Source: Anaerolineae bacterium (lineage in GTDB: Bacteria > Chloroflexota > Anaerolineae > Aggregatilineales > Aggregatilineaceae). From it: DNA of 64,000 nt. The stretch lies in contig JAOSJP010000001.1 in NCBI GenBank assembly GCA_027494015.1, forward strand, positions 186,001 through 250,000, given 5' to 3'. This document shows, one piece after another, positions 42,295-50,378 of this stretch (position 1 is its first letter; each line of letters starts with the position of its first letter). Under the pieces are notes generated by a model that was not told where the DNA came from, searched no databases, and saw nothing but the letters and a program-made list of their open reading frames with translations. Made by a program: the position numbers and the translations under genes.

Positions 42295-42870
42295 TCAGGC
42301 GAAGTATTGCAGCGCCAGCCGGACTCGCTCCTCGATGTCGGCGGGGGCGTCGCGCGGGATGGCTTGCAGCGCGGCCTGCGCCTCGACGACGCTGTAGCCG
42401 AGCGCGGTGAGCGTGGCGATCACGTCGGTGTCTACGTCGCTCAGGGCGGTGATGCCCAGCGACGGCTCCAGGACCAGCTTGTCCTTCAGCTCAAAGACGA
42501 GCTTCTGGGCCAGCTTCTTGCCGATGCCCGGCGCGCGGGCGAGCACGTCTGGCTCTTCGCGGGCGACGGCGTTGTGAATGTGCTCGACGGTCAGCGTGCT
42601 GAGCAGCGCCAGAGCGATGCGCGGCCCCACGCCGCTGATGGTGATCAGCGTCTCGAAGAGGGCGCGCTCCTCTTGCTCGGCGAAGCCGTAGAGGATCAGG
42701 CCGTCTTCGCGCACGTGCAGGTAAGTATACAGCGTGACCATGTGCCCAGGGCCGTCTACGAGGTCGCGCACGGTGGCGGGGACGTGCACGCGCAGCCCCA
42801 CACCGCCGACCAGGACGACCACGTACTGCCTGGTGATGGTGGTGACCTGCCCGGTGACGCTGTCAATCAT
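42295..42870 (-). CDS. ruvA: Holliday junction DNA helicase RuvA
   Basis: Tetrameric junction-binding protein. Residues 1-65 are the OB domain (MIDSVTGQVTTI, LYTYLHVREDGLILYGFAEQ). HhH motifs follow (ISGVGPRIALALLS and APGIGKKLAQKLV) and a C-terminal domain III (IATLTALGYSVVEAQAAL). 191 residues. ruvB is not next to it. Confidence 0.96.
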   Translation of the reverse strand: MIDSVTGQVTTITRQYVVVLVGGVGLRVHVPATVRDLVDGPGHMVTLYTYLHVREDGLILYGFAEQEERALFETLITISGVGPRIALALLSTLTVEHIHNAVAREEPDVLARAPGIGKKLAQKLVFELKDKLVLEPSLGITALSDVDTDVIATLTALGYSVVEAQAALQAIPRDAPADIEERVRLALQYFA

Positions 42871-42901
42871 GGTGGCACTCTCTCTGCCGCACGCTGGCGA
42901 G

Positions 42902-43396
42902 TTATGCAGAGGACAGGCGCTCGAAGCGGCTGGCGTTCAGGTCGGTGATGGCCACACCCAGCCCGTCGGCGGCGTCGTCCGGGCGTGGCAGATCGTCCAG
43001 GCCCAGAAGGTGGCGGATCATCTCCTGCATCTGCCCTTTGTCCGCGTTGCCATAGCCGGCGATGGCCTGCTTGATCTCGGCTGGCTTGTACTCGCGCACG
43101 GCAAGCCCCGCCTGGGCCAGCGCCAGCAGGATCACGCCGCGCCCCTGGGCGACGGTGATGGCTGTGGTGACGTTTTTGCCGAAGTAGAGCGCTTCGATGG
43201 CAGCGGCGTCGGGCTGGTATTGGGCGATGAGGGCTGTGATCTTTGCGTGAAGCTCCAGCAGACGGTCGGGCATGGGCGTGCGCGCTGGCGTGGTGATGAC
43301 GCCGAAGGCGACGGCGGTCAGGTCGCCGTCCGGACTCTCGCGCACGAGACCATAGCCGGTCGTTGCGGTGCCGGGGTCAATGCCCAGGACGAGCAT
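42902..43396 (-). CDS. ruvC: Crossover junction endodeoxyribonuclease RuvC
   Basis: Resolves Holliday junctions. Catalytic acids visible: Asp7 in VLGIDPGTATTGYGLV, Glu near AAIEALYFGKNVTTAITV, and the pair in RPDDAADGLGVAI. 164 residues. Gap to ruvA is 31 bp. Confidence 0.96.
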   Translation of the reverse strand: MLVLGIDPGTATTGYGLVRESPDGDLTAVAFGVITTPARTPMPDRLLELHAKITALIAQYQPDAAAIEALYFGKNVTTAITVAQGRGVILLALAQAGLAVREYKPAEIKQAIAGYGNADKGQMQEMIRHLLGLDDLPRPDDAADGLGVAITDLNASRFERLSSA

Positions 43397-43482
43397 GGCA
43401 AGGTTCCTAATTCACAAATCAGGCCGCCCGCCGCATCCGGTGCGCGACCTGACAGGGTGCGCAGCGGGCGCGAGTCGCCGGG

Positions 43483-44238
43483 CTAGGCGGCGCTCAGCGC
43501 GGCGGCTACTTCGTCGGTGAGGCTCAGGTTCGACGCGACGCGCTGCACGTCGTCCAGGTCTTCCAGCTTCTCGATGAGGCCCATGATCTGGAGCGCCTCG
43601 TCGGTGTTCACCTCGACTTCGTTCTGAGGCATCCAGATCAACTCGCGCTCCTCGACCGTGTAGCCGGCGTCCTCGAGGGCGTTGGCGACGACAGCCAGCT
43701 CTTCGCGCGGGGTGTACACGGCGAAGATATCCTCTTCCTGCTGCACGTCGTCCGCGCCGGCGTCGGCGGCGACAAGGAAGGCTTCCTCGAAGTCCGCGCC
43801 CTCGGCGGAGACCTCAACGTACCCCTTCTGCATAAACTGCCAGGTCACCGAGCCGGCGCTGGCCAGGTTGCCGTTGTTGCGGCTGAGAATGTACTTGAGA
43901 TCGGACAGGGTGCGGTTGCGGTTGTCGGTGACCACGCTGATGACCAGGGCGACACCGTGCGGGCCGTAGCCTTCGTAGACGATCTCTTCCATCTCCACCG
44001 CGTCGTCACCAATGCCCGCGCCGCGATGGATGGCGCGCTCCACGTTGTCTTTGGGCATGTTTGCCGCGCGCGCCTTATCCATCGCCAGGCGCAGGGCCGC
44101 ATTTGACTCAGGGTCGGCGCCGCCCTTGCGCGCCGCCATGACGATCTCGCGCGCGATCTTGGTGAAGACCTTGCCCCGCTTGGCGTCTTCGGCACCTTTC
44201 TTGCGCTTGATGGTTGACCACTTACTATGACCAGACAT
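43483..44238 (-). CDS. YebC/PmpR-family protein (TACO1-like)
   Basis: A 251-residue YebC-family protein (MSGHSKWSTIKRKKGAEDAK, FTKIAREIVMAARKGGADPE, IVYEGYGPHGVALVI). The family has been described as transcription factors and, more recently, as ribosome helpers at proline stretches. That would fit a genome rich in Pro/Thr linkers, but this link is speculative. First gene of the operon with ruvC, ruvA and thyX. Confidence 0.95.
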   Translation of the reverse strand: MSGHSKWSTIKRKKGAEDAKRGKVFTKIAREIVMAARKGGADPESNAALRLAMDKARAANMPKDNVERAIHRGAGIGDDAVEMEEIVYEGYGPHGVALVISVVTDNRNRTLSDLKYILSRNNGNLASAGSVTWQFMQKGYVEVSAEGADFEEAFLVAADAGADDVQQEEDIFAVYTPREELAVVANALEDAGYTVEERELIWMPQNEVEVNTDEALQIMGLIEKLEDLDDVQRVASNLSLTDEVAAALSAA

Positions 44239-44439
44239 CCTCGAATGTCTCCCCAGTCATGTGCTATGTGTGTGAATTACCAGGTCGAATGGGTGATCTT
44301 GAAAGCCAGGGGTTACTACTCCACAATATGGCTCAATTATACCGGACGGAGCAAAGGCCAGGCAAGAAGCAAATTGCCTGGGCAGTGTATCGAATTCGGT
44401 TGAAAAGGCGTGGGTACTGGCTGCCGTGTGCCCCCTATC

Positions 44440-44665
44440 CCCCAGCTCCTTCCCCCACGAGGGAGGCTGTTGGCGAGCCAGGCACGCGCCGGTTTCGTAG
44501 GGGCGGGTTTGAAACCGCCCTACAAAACGCTGATCGGGCGGGGTTCGTAGGGGTGTGCTCACTACGCCCCAAGGGGGCCGTTCGCCAACAGTATCACGAG
44601 GGGGGAAGGGAGAAAAGCAGCGGGTCTGCTCCCCTTCCCTCCGCGCAGTTGTATAGACCGGGGAT
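44440..44665. repeat. Decayed hairpin and palindrome block
   Basis: CCCCAGCTCCTTCCCCCACG with CCCCTTCCCTCCGCGCAG..GGGGATGGGG is the CCCTTCCC family. A shortened GTAGGGGCGGGTTTG palindrome lies at 44499-44525 and a broken one near 44545. No gene in 44239-44815 beyond these. Confidence 0.65.
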
Positions 44666-44815
44666 GGGGGGCAAGGGCAGACGCACGACTTTTCGAACGG
44701 CCTTTGATGCCCGGCTGCTGCTCAAGGTGTGACTTGCCACATTGTCAGCAATTCTTGTTTGGGACACTCACCGGCAACGGAATCCGGGTAGAATGGAGGT
44801 ATAGGAGGAATTGCC

Positions 44816-45052
44816 ATGACGACCTTTCCACGCATCACTGTTGATCCTGAACAAATGGATGGTCTGCCGTGCATCCGGGGACTGCGCATTCCGGTAGCCA
44901 CTGTGGTTGATATGGTGGCTGCGGGCATGAGCGAAGACGAGATTCTGCGCGACTTCCCCGATCTGGAACGTGAGGACATCCGTGAGTCACTGCGTTATGC
45001 CGCCGCTGCTGTCCGAGAGCGTCAACTCCCGCAGATGGCTTCAGTAGCATGA
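44816..45052 (+). CDS. DUF433 antitoxin
   Basis: A 78-residue DUF433 protein: RITVDPEQMDGLPCIRGLRI, then VATVVDMVAAGMSEDEILRDFPDLEREDI, a helix-turn-helix-like fold. It is the usual antitoxin partner of DUF5615 PIN-like toxins. AGGAGG precedes the ATG and TAGAAT (44787) may be the -10. It overlaps the toxin gene by 4 bp (ATGA). Confidence 0.93.
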   Translation: MTTFPRITVDPEQMDGLPCIRGLRIPVATVVDMVAAGMSEDEILRDFPDLEREDIRESLRYAAAAVRERQLPQMASVA

Positions 45053-45456
45053 AGTTCCTGGTTGACAACCAGCTTTCGCCCCGTGTCGCTCAAGGGCTGC
45101 GTGCCGCGGGATATGACGCAGTGCACGTCCGTGACTACGCGCTGCAGGCTGCCAAAGACCCGATCGTTTTTGAGTGTGCTGCTGCTGAGGAACGAGTGAT
45201 CGTCTCAGCGGATACGGACTTCAGTCGCATTGTGGCGCAGCGCCAATCCACTCTCCCCTCGGTGATCCTGCTGCGATGGCCGATGCTGCGCCAGGCTGAA
45301 GCGCAAGTTGCTGTTTTGTTAGCCAACCTGCCAGGCATTGTGCGAGATCTCGAACGGGGCAGTATCGTGGTGATTGAAGAAACAGGGTGGATCGTGGTGA
45401 TTGAAGAAACGCGGGTGCGCATTCGGCCTTCCCTCTACCGATGCATGGAAAGGTGA
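45049..45456 (+). CDS. DUF5615 PIN-like toxin
   Basis: A 135-residue PIN-like (Mut7-C type) nuclease toxin: MKFLVDNQLSPRVAQGLRAAGYDAVHVRDY, VIVSADTDFSRIV, SVILLRWP. Acidic residues Asp6 and the SADTDF pair match the PIN active site. A 27-bp duplication near the C-terminus repeats IVVIEET (45364-45383 and 45391-45410), adding nine residues. Confidence 0.92.
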   Translation: MKFLVDNQLSPRVAQGLRAAGYDAVHVRDYALQAAKDPIVFECAAAEERVIVSADTDFSRIVAQRQSTLPSVILLRWPMLRQAEAQVAVLLANLPGIVRDLERGSIVVIEETGWIVVIEETRVRIRPSLYRCMER

Positions 45457-45591
45457 GACCGGGGGTGAGGCAGGAACAAAATAAAAGTAGTACAGGCTCT
45501 AGTGGAATCACTGGGAAGATGCGAAGTCTCCCGCTTCTCGCCGCGCGCTCTGCCCTTGCACTGAGGCTCCGCTCTGATGCCCGGCTGCTGC

Positions 45592-46143
45592 TCAAGGCGC
45601 GCTGACGGCTTGCGTGGCGCGCTGCTCGCTCAGACTACCCTCGAGCTGGAGGCGCGTGTTCTCCAGCAGGCCCGCAACGGTCGTGCTGATGGCGTCGGCT
45701 GCTGCCTGCACCTCGCTGCGCAGCGCGTCCTCGGCAACTGTCCCCGCGGCGTGCGCCTGAAAGGCATCAAGCGACTGGCGCATGTGAGTGAGGATGGTGC
45801 TGTGGGCGAGCGCAGCGCATTCTGGGACGGGCTGGGAGGCCACAGCATCGCGCAGGTCGGCCAGGCGCAGCAGCGTCGGAACCAGCGTGTTCGGCAGCTT
45901 GCCGAGCGCCGCCAGGCTCTCGTCGCGGAACGTCATGACGAGCGATCCGGCCAGCTCGTACCAGTCTTCCAGCTCGTCCGGCTGGCAGCCGGGCAGCACC
46001 GTGCCCAATGGCTCTGGCTGAATGGTGATCAGAATGCTTGGCGGGGGACTGTTGCTCACTCTGTCGCCGCACGCCGCGAGCAGCAGTCCGCTCAGCAGCA
46101 CGGCAACGAGCAGGAAAACAGGCTGCGGGCGCGTCCAGTTCAC
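45592..46143 (-). CDS. Lipoprotein of unknown function
   Basis: A 183-residue lipoprotein starting at GTG 46143 (GGAGG seven bases upstream): signal VFLLVAVLLSGLLLAAC with lipobox LAAC. The mature part is helical (DELEDWYELAGSLVMTFRDES, SLDAFQAHAAGTVAEDALRS). Longer in-frame starts at 46173 and 46269 lack a ribosome site. Unrecognised. The 135-bp gap before it is empty. Confidence 0.75.
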   Translation of the reverse strand: MNWTRPQPVFLLVAVLLSGLLLAACGDRVSNSPPPSILITIQPEPLGTVLPGCQPDELEDWYELAGSLVMTFRDESLAALGKLPNTLVPTLLRLADLRDAVASQPVPECAALAHSTILTHMRQSLDAFQAHAAGTVAEDALRSEVQAAADAISTTVAGLLENTRLQLEGSLSEQRATQAVSAP

Positions 46144-46226
46144 GGCACGCCTCCAGGAGTGCGCCACCAACATACTGAAGTAGCTTAGTCCTGAACAGCC
46201 TGCGGCGCAAGCCTCCCACTCGCGCC

Positions 46227-47779
46227 TCAGCCAGTCTCGCTGGGAGCGACCCACTGGCGGCCTACGCACGAGTTGTAGTCCGCGCCGAGGATGATCTCAA
46301 AGTCCACCGTGCGGTTGGGATCGGGCTGGACGACGACCTGATCCGGGCGGATGTTGAGCAGCCCGACCAACTGGTTCAGGCTGCTGCCCTTGCTGGCCCC
46401 CGTGTAGTCAATGATCGTCGAGGTGCTGTAGTCAGTGCGGTCGGCAGGCCCCAGGGCAGAGGGGGCGAATCCTTCCCAGACCAGCCGCTCGGCGGCGACG
46501 ATGTCCCAGCCGGGGTTGCTCGTGCCGTTGTAGATGGCGATGCGCGCGTTCTCCAGGCGCAGCCGGTTCTGGGTGGGCGGCTGGAGGAAGTTGTAGATCA
46601 GCCGGTTCATGCCGCCGTCAGGGTGAGGAAGCTGGACGTTGGTCACGCCGTCCGGCGACCAGGCGACCGTCTCCACGTTCTTGCGGAAGAAGTGGTTCTC
46701 GATGTCGTTCGGCTCGATGCTCAGCGCCAGCGGGATCAGCGGGAGGATCTCCGACAGGGGCATATTGGTCTCGACGACCGAGGTAAGCTGGTCGTACAAC
46801 TGCGGAATCTGGGTGATCTGGCCGGTCGTTTTGGTCTTGGCCCAGATCGCGCGCAGAAGCTGCTGCTGGCGGCGGCCCCGGTCGAAGTCAATGGTGTTTT
46901 TGCGGCTGCGCGCGTACCACAGGGCCAGCTCCGCGTCCATATCGAAGACGCCAACCGGCAGCGTGTACAGCTCGAAGTCGCTGTCCGTCTCGTTGCCGGG
47001 GATGCCGTCGGTGCAGGCCGGGCCGGTGCAGCGGATGTCCTGAATCGGGCAGTCTACCGCGATGGTCACGCCGTTGACAGCATCAATGATCTGCTCGAAG
47101 CCCTCGAAGTCCACCATCGCGTAGTAATGCGTCTCGATGCCAAAGTTGTAGAGGATGGTCTGGCGCATCATGCCCCAAGAGCCATCCGTCCAGCCGATGG
47201 CTTCACCGTAGCCCCAGGCCAGGTTGAGGCGCGCCATGCCCCAGTTGGGGATGTAGACGAACAGGTCGCGCGGCAGGGAGATCATGGAGACGGTGTTCGT
47301 GTCGCGGTTGATTGAGACGACAATCATCGTGTCGGTGTGGAATGGACTGCCCGGCTCCAGGATGCCATCATGACCGAGCAACAGCACGTTGAGCAGCTCG
47401 TAGGGTGTGTTGGTCTCGTCGAGCGCGCGCAGGCGCGGCATGGCTGTCGGGATGGCCGTGGGCTGCTCGCGGCTGGGCTGATACTCCGGCGGGTAGTAGA
47501 GCGTCGGCGTTGGCAGAAAGACCGGCTCTGTGGGGGCGGCGTCGGCGTGCTGGTCGGCGCAGGGGTGCTGGTGGGCGGAGGCGTCTCGGTGGGCGGCAGA
47601 GTGGGGCGCGGCGTATTGGTCGGCAGCGGCGTCGCGCGCGGGGTGTTGGTCGGCGGGGGGGTCGGCCCCTGGAAGGCCAGCGCGCCGTCAGCCGCCGCCA
47701 GCAAGGACGGCGCGACGAGCACGGCGGCCAGGGCCAGCGGCCCCGCGATCAACGCCAGAAGACGGTGTCGAGACAACAT
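46227..47779 (-). CDS. LytR-CpsA-Psr (LCP) family protein, one frameshift
   Basis: LCP enzymes attach glycopolymers to peptidoglycan outside the cell. The N-terminal signal/anchor (LLALIAGPLALAAVLVAPSLL) and Pro/Thr linker read from ATG 47779 (GGAGA upstream). The LCP domain is in another frame: LLGHDGILEPGSPFHTDTMIVV, SLPRDLFVYIP, YARSRKNTIDFDRGRRQQQLL with the conserved Arg/Asp residues. A LytR_C domain follows (IAIYNGTSNPGWDIVAAERL). One base added to the G run at 47532-47536 joins the frames and gives TEPVFLPTPTLYYPPEYQPS as linker. Repaired length is about 517. Confidence 0.9.
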
Positions 47780-47889
47780 CGGTTTTTCTCCGCAGCACTG
47801 GTAGACCAGCGCGGGGCACAGCAGCCCGCCCGCGCTTCCGGCAAGTGTAGCGCGGGATGACCGGATCGCAAGGGCGCGGCGGGCGGGCG

Positions 47890-48085
47890 CAGGGCAATCG
47901 CTTCAAACGTGCGTGTTGTTCTACCTCACCCCCAGCCTCGCTGCGCTCGGCTTGCCCCCTCTCCGTTGACGGAGAGGGGGCGGCGAGGCGCGCCAGCGCC
48001 GAGCGGGGGTGAGGTCCGTAGGGCGTATTGCGATACGCCCCTACGAGTAGGCTGGCGCGCGGCGGACTTTGATGCGATTGCCCTG
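47890..48085 (+). mobile_element. MITE family 2, complete, 9-bp target duplication
   Basis: Terminal repeats CAGGGCAATCGCTTCAAA and TTTGATGCGATTGCCCTG, same interior as 31723-31919, including the palindrome GTAGGGCGTATTGCG (48018-48044, one G short). Flanked by GGGCGGGCG at 47881-47889 and 48086-48094. Confidence 0.88.
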
Positions 48086-48121
48086 GGGCGGGCGTGGGGG
48101 AAAAGCCGGTCGGGGCGAGCG

Positions 48122-48610
48122 TCAGAACAGGTGGGCCTGCACGGGGCGGCCTTCGTGGGCGAGCAGCCATTCCTTGCGCCACAGCCCGCCCCCGTAGCCA
48201 ATGAGCGCTCCGTCCCCGCCGATGACGCGGTGGCAGGGGACGATGATAGGCACCGGGTTCTGCCCGTTGGCCGCGCCGACGGCCCGCACCGCTTTCGGGT
48301 CGCCCAGGGCCAGGGCGATGTCCAGGTAGGTGCGCGTCTCGCCAAAGGGGATGTGCAGCAACAACTCCCACACCCGCCGTTGGAACGGTGTGCCGTGCAG
48401 ATCGAGCGGCACTTCGAACGAGCGGCGCTGCCCGGCGAAGTATTCGGCAAGCTGCTGGATGCACGAAACCATCGGCGCGGGCAGGTCGGGCGTGACAGGC
48501 GCGAGGGGCGGCTCGTCGAGGAAGCGCACGGCGCGAATCCCGGCGTCGCTGCCCGCGATCTCCAATGCGCCGAGCGGGGTTTCGCTGTAAGCCAGCACAA
48601 GCCCGGTCAT
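48122..48610 (-). CDS. ogt: Methylated-DNA-[protein]-cysteine S-methyltransferase
   Basis: Repairs O6-methylguanine by transfer to Cys126 in VPIIVPCHRVIGGDG. TPFQRRVWELLLHIPFGET is the helix-turn-helix DNA-binding segment with the Arg finger region. 162 residues. It starts two bases after the stop of the LysM gene, so is likely co-translated with it. Confidence 0.95.
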   Translation of the reverse strand: MTGLVLAYSETPLGALEIAGSDAGIRAVRFLDEPPLAPVTPDLPAPMVSCIQQLAEYFAGQRRSFEVPLDLHGTPFQRRVWELLLHIPFGETRTYLDIALALGDPKAVRAVGAANGQNPVPIIVPCHRVIGGDGALIGYGGGLWRKEWLLAHEGRPVQAHLF

Positions 48611-48612
48611 GC

Positions 48613-50373
48613 TCAGCCCTCGAAGCGCACGCGCACGGTGCACTGCGGCAGGTAGTTGCCGGTGATGTCCACGACGGTCAGGCGCAGCCAGTAGTCGCCG
48701 GGCGCGAAGGCCGAGGCGTTGACCGTGCCAAGCTGCCCGTTGTAGACCTGCGCTGTGTAGACCTGCAGCGTGGCGAAGTCGGCATCCGACGTGCCGCTGC
48801 CGGAGACTTGCAGGCGGTAGAACTGGAAATCCGGGTGCGTCGCCGTGCCATAGACGGCGAACGCGCCGCGCAGCACCGTCCCCGCCAACGGCTGGCTGAT
48901 CGTCGCCGCCAGGTTGTCACAATTGAAGCTGGGATAGTCGCCGGGCAGGCGCGTGGGCAGGGCCACAGCGGGCGTGGCCGGGGCGGGCGGCGTGACGTTG
49001 CTGCCGGGCGGGACGAAGAGAAGCTGCCCGGCGGTGAGGTTGTTGGGGTCTTCGATGCAGTTGGCTTCGGCCAGCTCGGCCACTGTCAGCCCGAAGCGCT
49101 GCGAGAGATAGGACAGCGTGTCGCCGCGCTGTACCACATAGGCGATCCACTCGTCGGGGATGGTGCAGCCGGTGACGGCCGGCGTGCTGGTGCGCTCCCC
49201 GCCGAAGGGCGTGATACTGGGCGTCAGCGACGGGTAGGGCGTGAAAGTGAGCGTCGGCGGCGGGGTGAAGGTCAGCGTCGGCGCGGGCGTAAGCGATGGC
49301 GTGAAGGTTGCCGACGGGGTCAGCGTGGCGGTCGGTGACGGCGTGACGGTCGGCGAGGGCGTGACCGTCGGGGTCAGCGTGTAGGTTGCTGTCGGCGACG
49401 GAGTCTCGGTCGGCGTATCAGTTGGCGTGTGGGTGGGTGTCGCTGTCGGGCTGGGCGTATCGGTTGCGGTCGGCAGCGGCGTGTCCGTTGGGACGAGTGT
49501 GACGGTTGCGGTTGGCAGCGGTGTGTCCGTTGGGACGGGTGTGACGGTTGCGGTCGGCAGCGGTGTGTCCGTTGGAACGGGTGTCACGGTCGCCGTCGGC
49601 AGCGGCGTGTCCGTTGGGACGGGTGTGACGGTTGCGGTTGGCAGCGGCGTGTCCGTTGGAACGGGTGTCACCGTCGCCGTCGGCAGCGGCGTGTCCGTTG
49701 GAACGAGTGTCACCGTCGCCGTCGGCAGCGGCGTCTCAGTCGGTACGGGCGTGTCCGTGACCACGATGACGATCACTTCGGGCGTGGCCGATGGCTCTGG
49801 CGTGTTGGTGGGCGTGGGCGGCTCCGGCGTCGGCGAAGGCGTGTCCGACGGCGGCGGCGTGTCTGTGACCACGATGATGATCACTTCGGGCGTGGCCGAT
49901 GGCTCTGGCGTGTCGGTGGGCGTGGGCGGCTCCGGCGTCGGCGAAGGCGTGTCCGACGGCGGCGGCGTGTCGGTGACCACGATGATGATCACTGCGGGCG
50001 TGGCCGATGGCTCTGGCGTGTCAGTGGGCGTGGGCGGCTCCGGCGTCGGCGCAGGCGTGTCCGACGGCGGCGGCGTGTCCGTGACCACGATGATGATCAC
50101 TTCGGGCGTCGCCGATGGCTCTGGTGTGTCAGTGGGCGTGGGCGGCTCCGGCGTGGCCGAGGGCGGCGCGGTCGGCGTCGGGCTGCTGGTGACAGTGGGA
50201 GTGAGGCTGGGCAGGAACTGCGCGACGGCGGTGCTCGTCCTCTGCTCGTCGCTCTCATTGTCTATGGTGCGGCTCAGCGACAGGATGATGCCGAAGGTGA
50301 GGGCCAGGGCCAGCGTGCCAATGACGGCAATGGCGACGATGAGTTCGTTGTTGCGGTCGCGGGGGCGATCCAT
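48613..50373 (-). CDS. Membrane-anchored LysM protein with long Thr/Pro repeat stalk
   Basis: A 586-residue protein. One N-terminal TM (about 10-32). A Thr/Pro/Ser stalk (about 45-390) contains four 36-residue units with the odd hydrophobic core [12 protein letters not shown] and then seven 14-residue units like [14 protein letters not shown]. LysM (about 405-455: [28 protein letters not shown]) binds peptidoglycan. A C-terminal beta domain ([20 protein letters not shown] ... YWLRLTVVD) follows. It should span from membrane to cell wall. It is sandwiched between the kinase-like gene (5 bp) and ogt (2 bp). Confidence 0.85.
   Translation of the reverse strand: MDRPRDRNNELIVAIAVIGTLALALTFGIILSLSRTIDNESDEQRTSTAVAQFLPSLTPTVTSSPTPTAPPSATPEPPTPTDTPEPSATPEVIIIVVTDTPPPSDTPAPTPEPPTPTDTPEPSATPAVIIIVVTDTPPPSDTPSPTPEPPTPTDTPEPSATPEVIIIVVTDTPPPSDTPSPTPEPPTPTNTPEPSATPEVIVIVVTDTPVPTETPLPTATVTLVPTDTPLPTATVTPVPTDTPLPTATVTPVPTDTPLPTATVTPVPTDTPLPTATVTPVPTDTPLPTATVTLVPTDTPLPTATDTPSPTATPTHTPTDTPTETPSPTATYTLTPTVTPSPTVTPSPTATLTPSATFTPSLTPAPTLTFTPPPTLTFTPYPSLTPSITPFGGERTSTPAVTGCTIPDEWIAYVVQRGDTLSYLSQRFGLTVAELAEANCIEDPNNLTAGQLLFVPPGSNVTPPAPATPAVALPTRLPGDYPSFNCDNLAATISQPLAGTVLRGAFAVYGTATHPDFQFYRLQVSGSGTSDADFATLQVYTAQVYNGQLGTVNASAFAPGDYWLRLTVVDITGNYLPQCTVRVRFEG
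49455..50180. repeat. Coding tandem repeats, 42 bp x7 and 108 bp x4
   Basis: The 42-bp units (about 49455-49748) encode 14 residues; the 108-bp units (about 49749-50180) encode 36. The marker CCACGATGATGATCACT recurs at 108-bp steps (for example 49869 and 49977). Copies are nearly identical, so copy number may vary between strains. Confidence 0.9.
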
Positions 50374-50378
50374 CGCGG

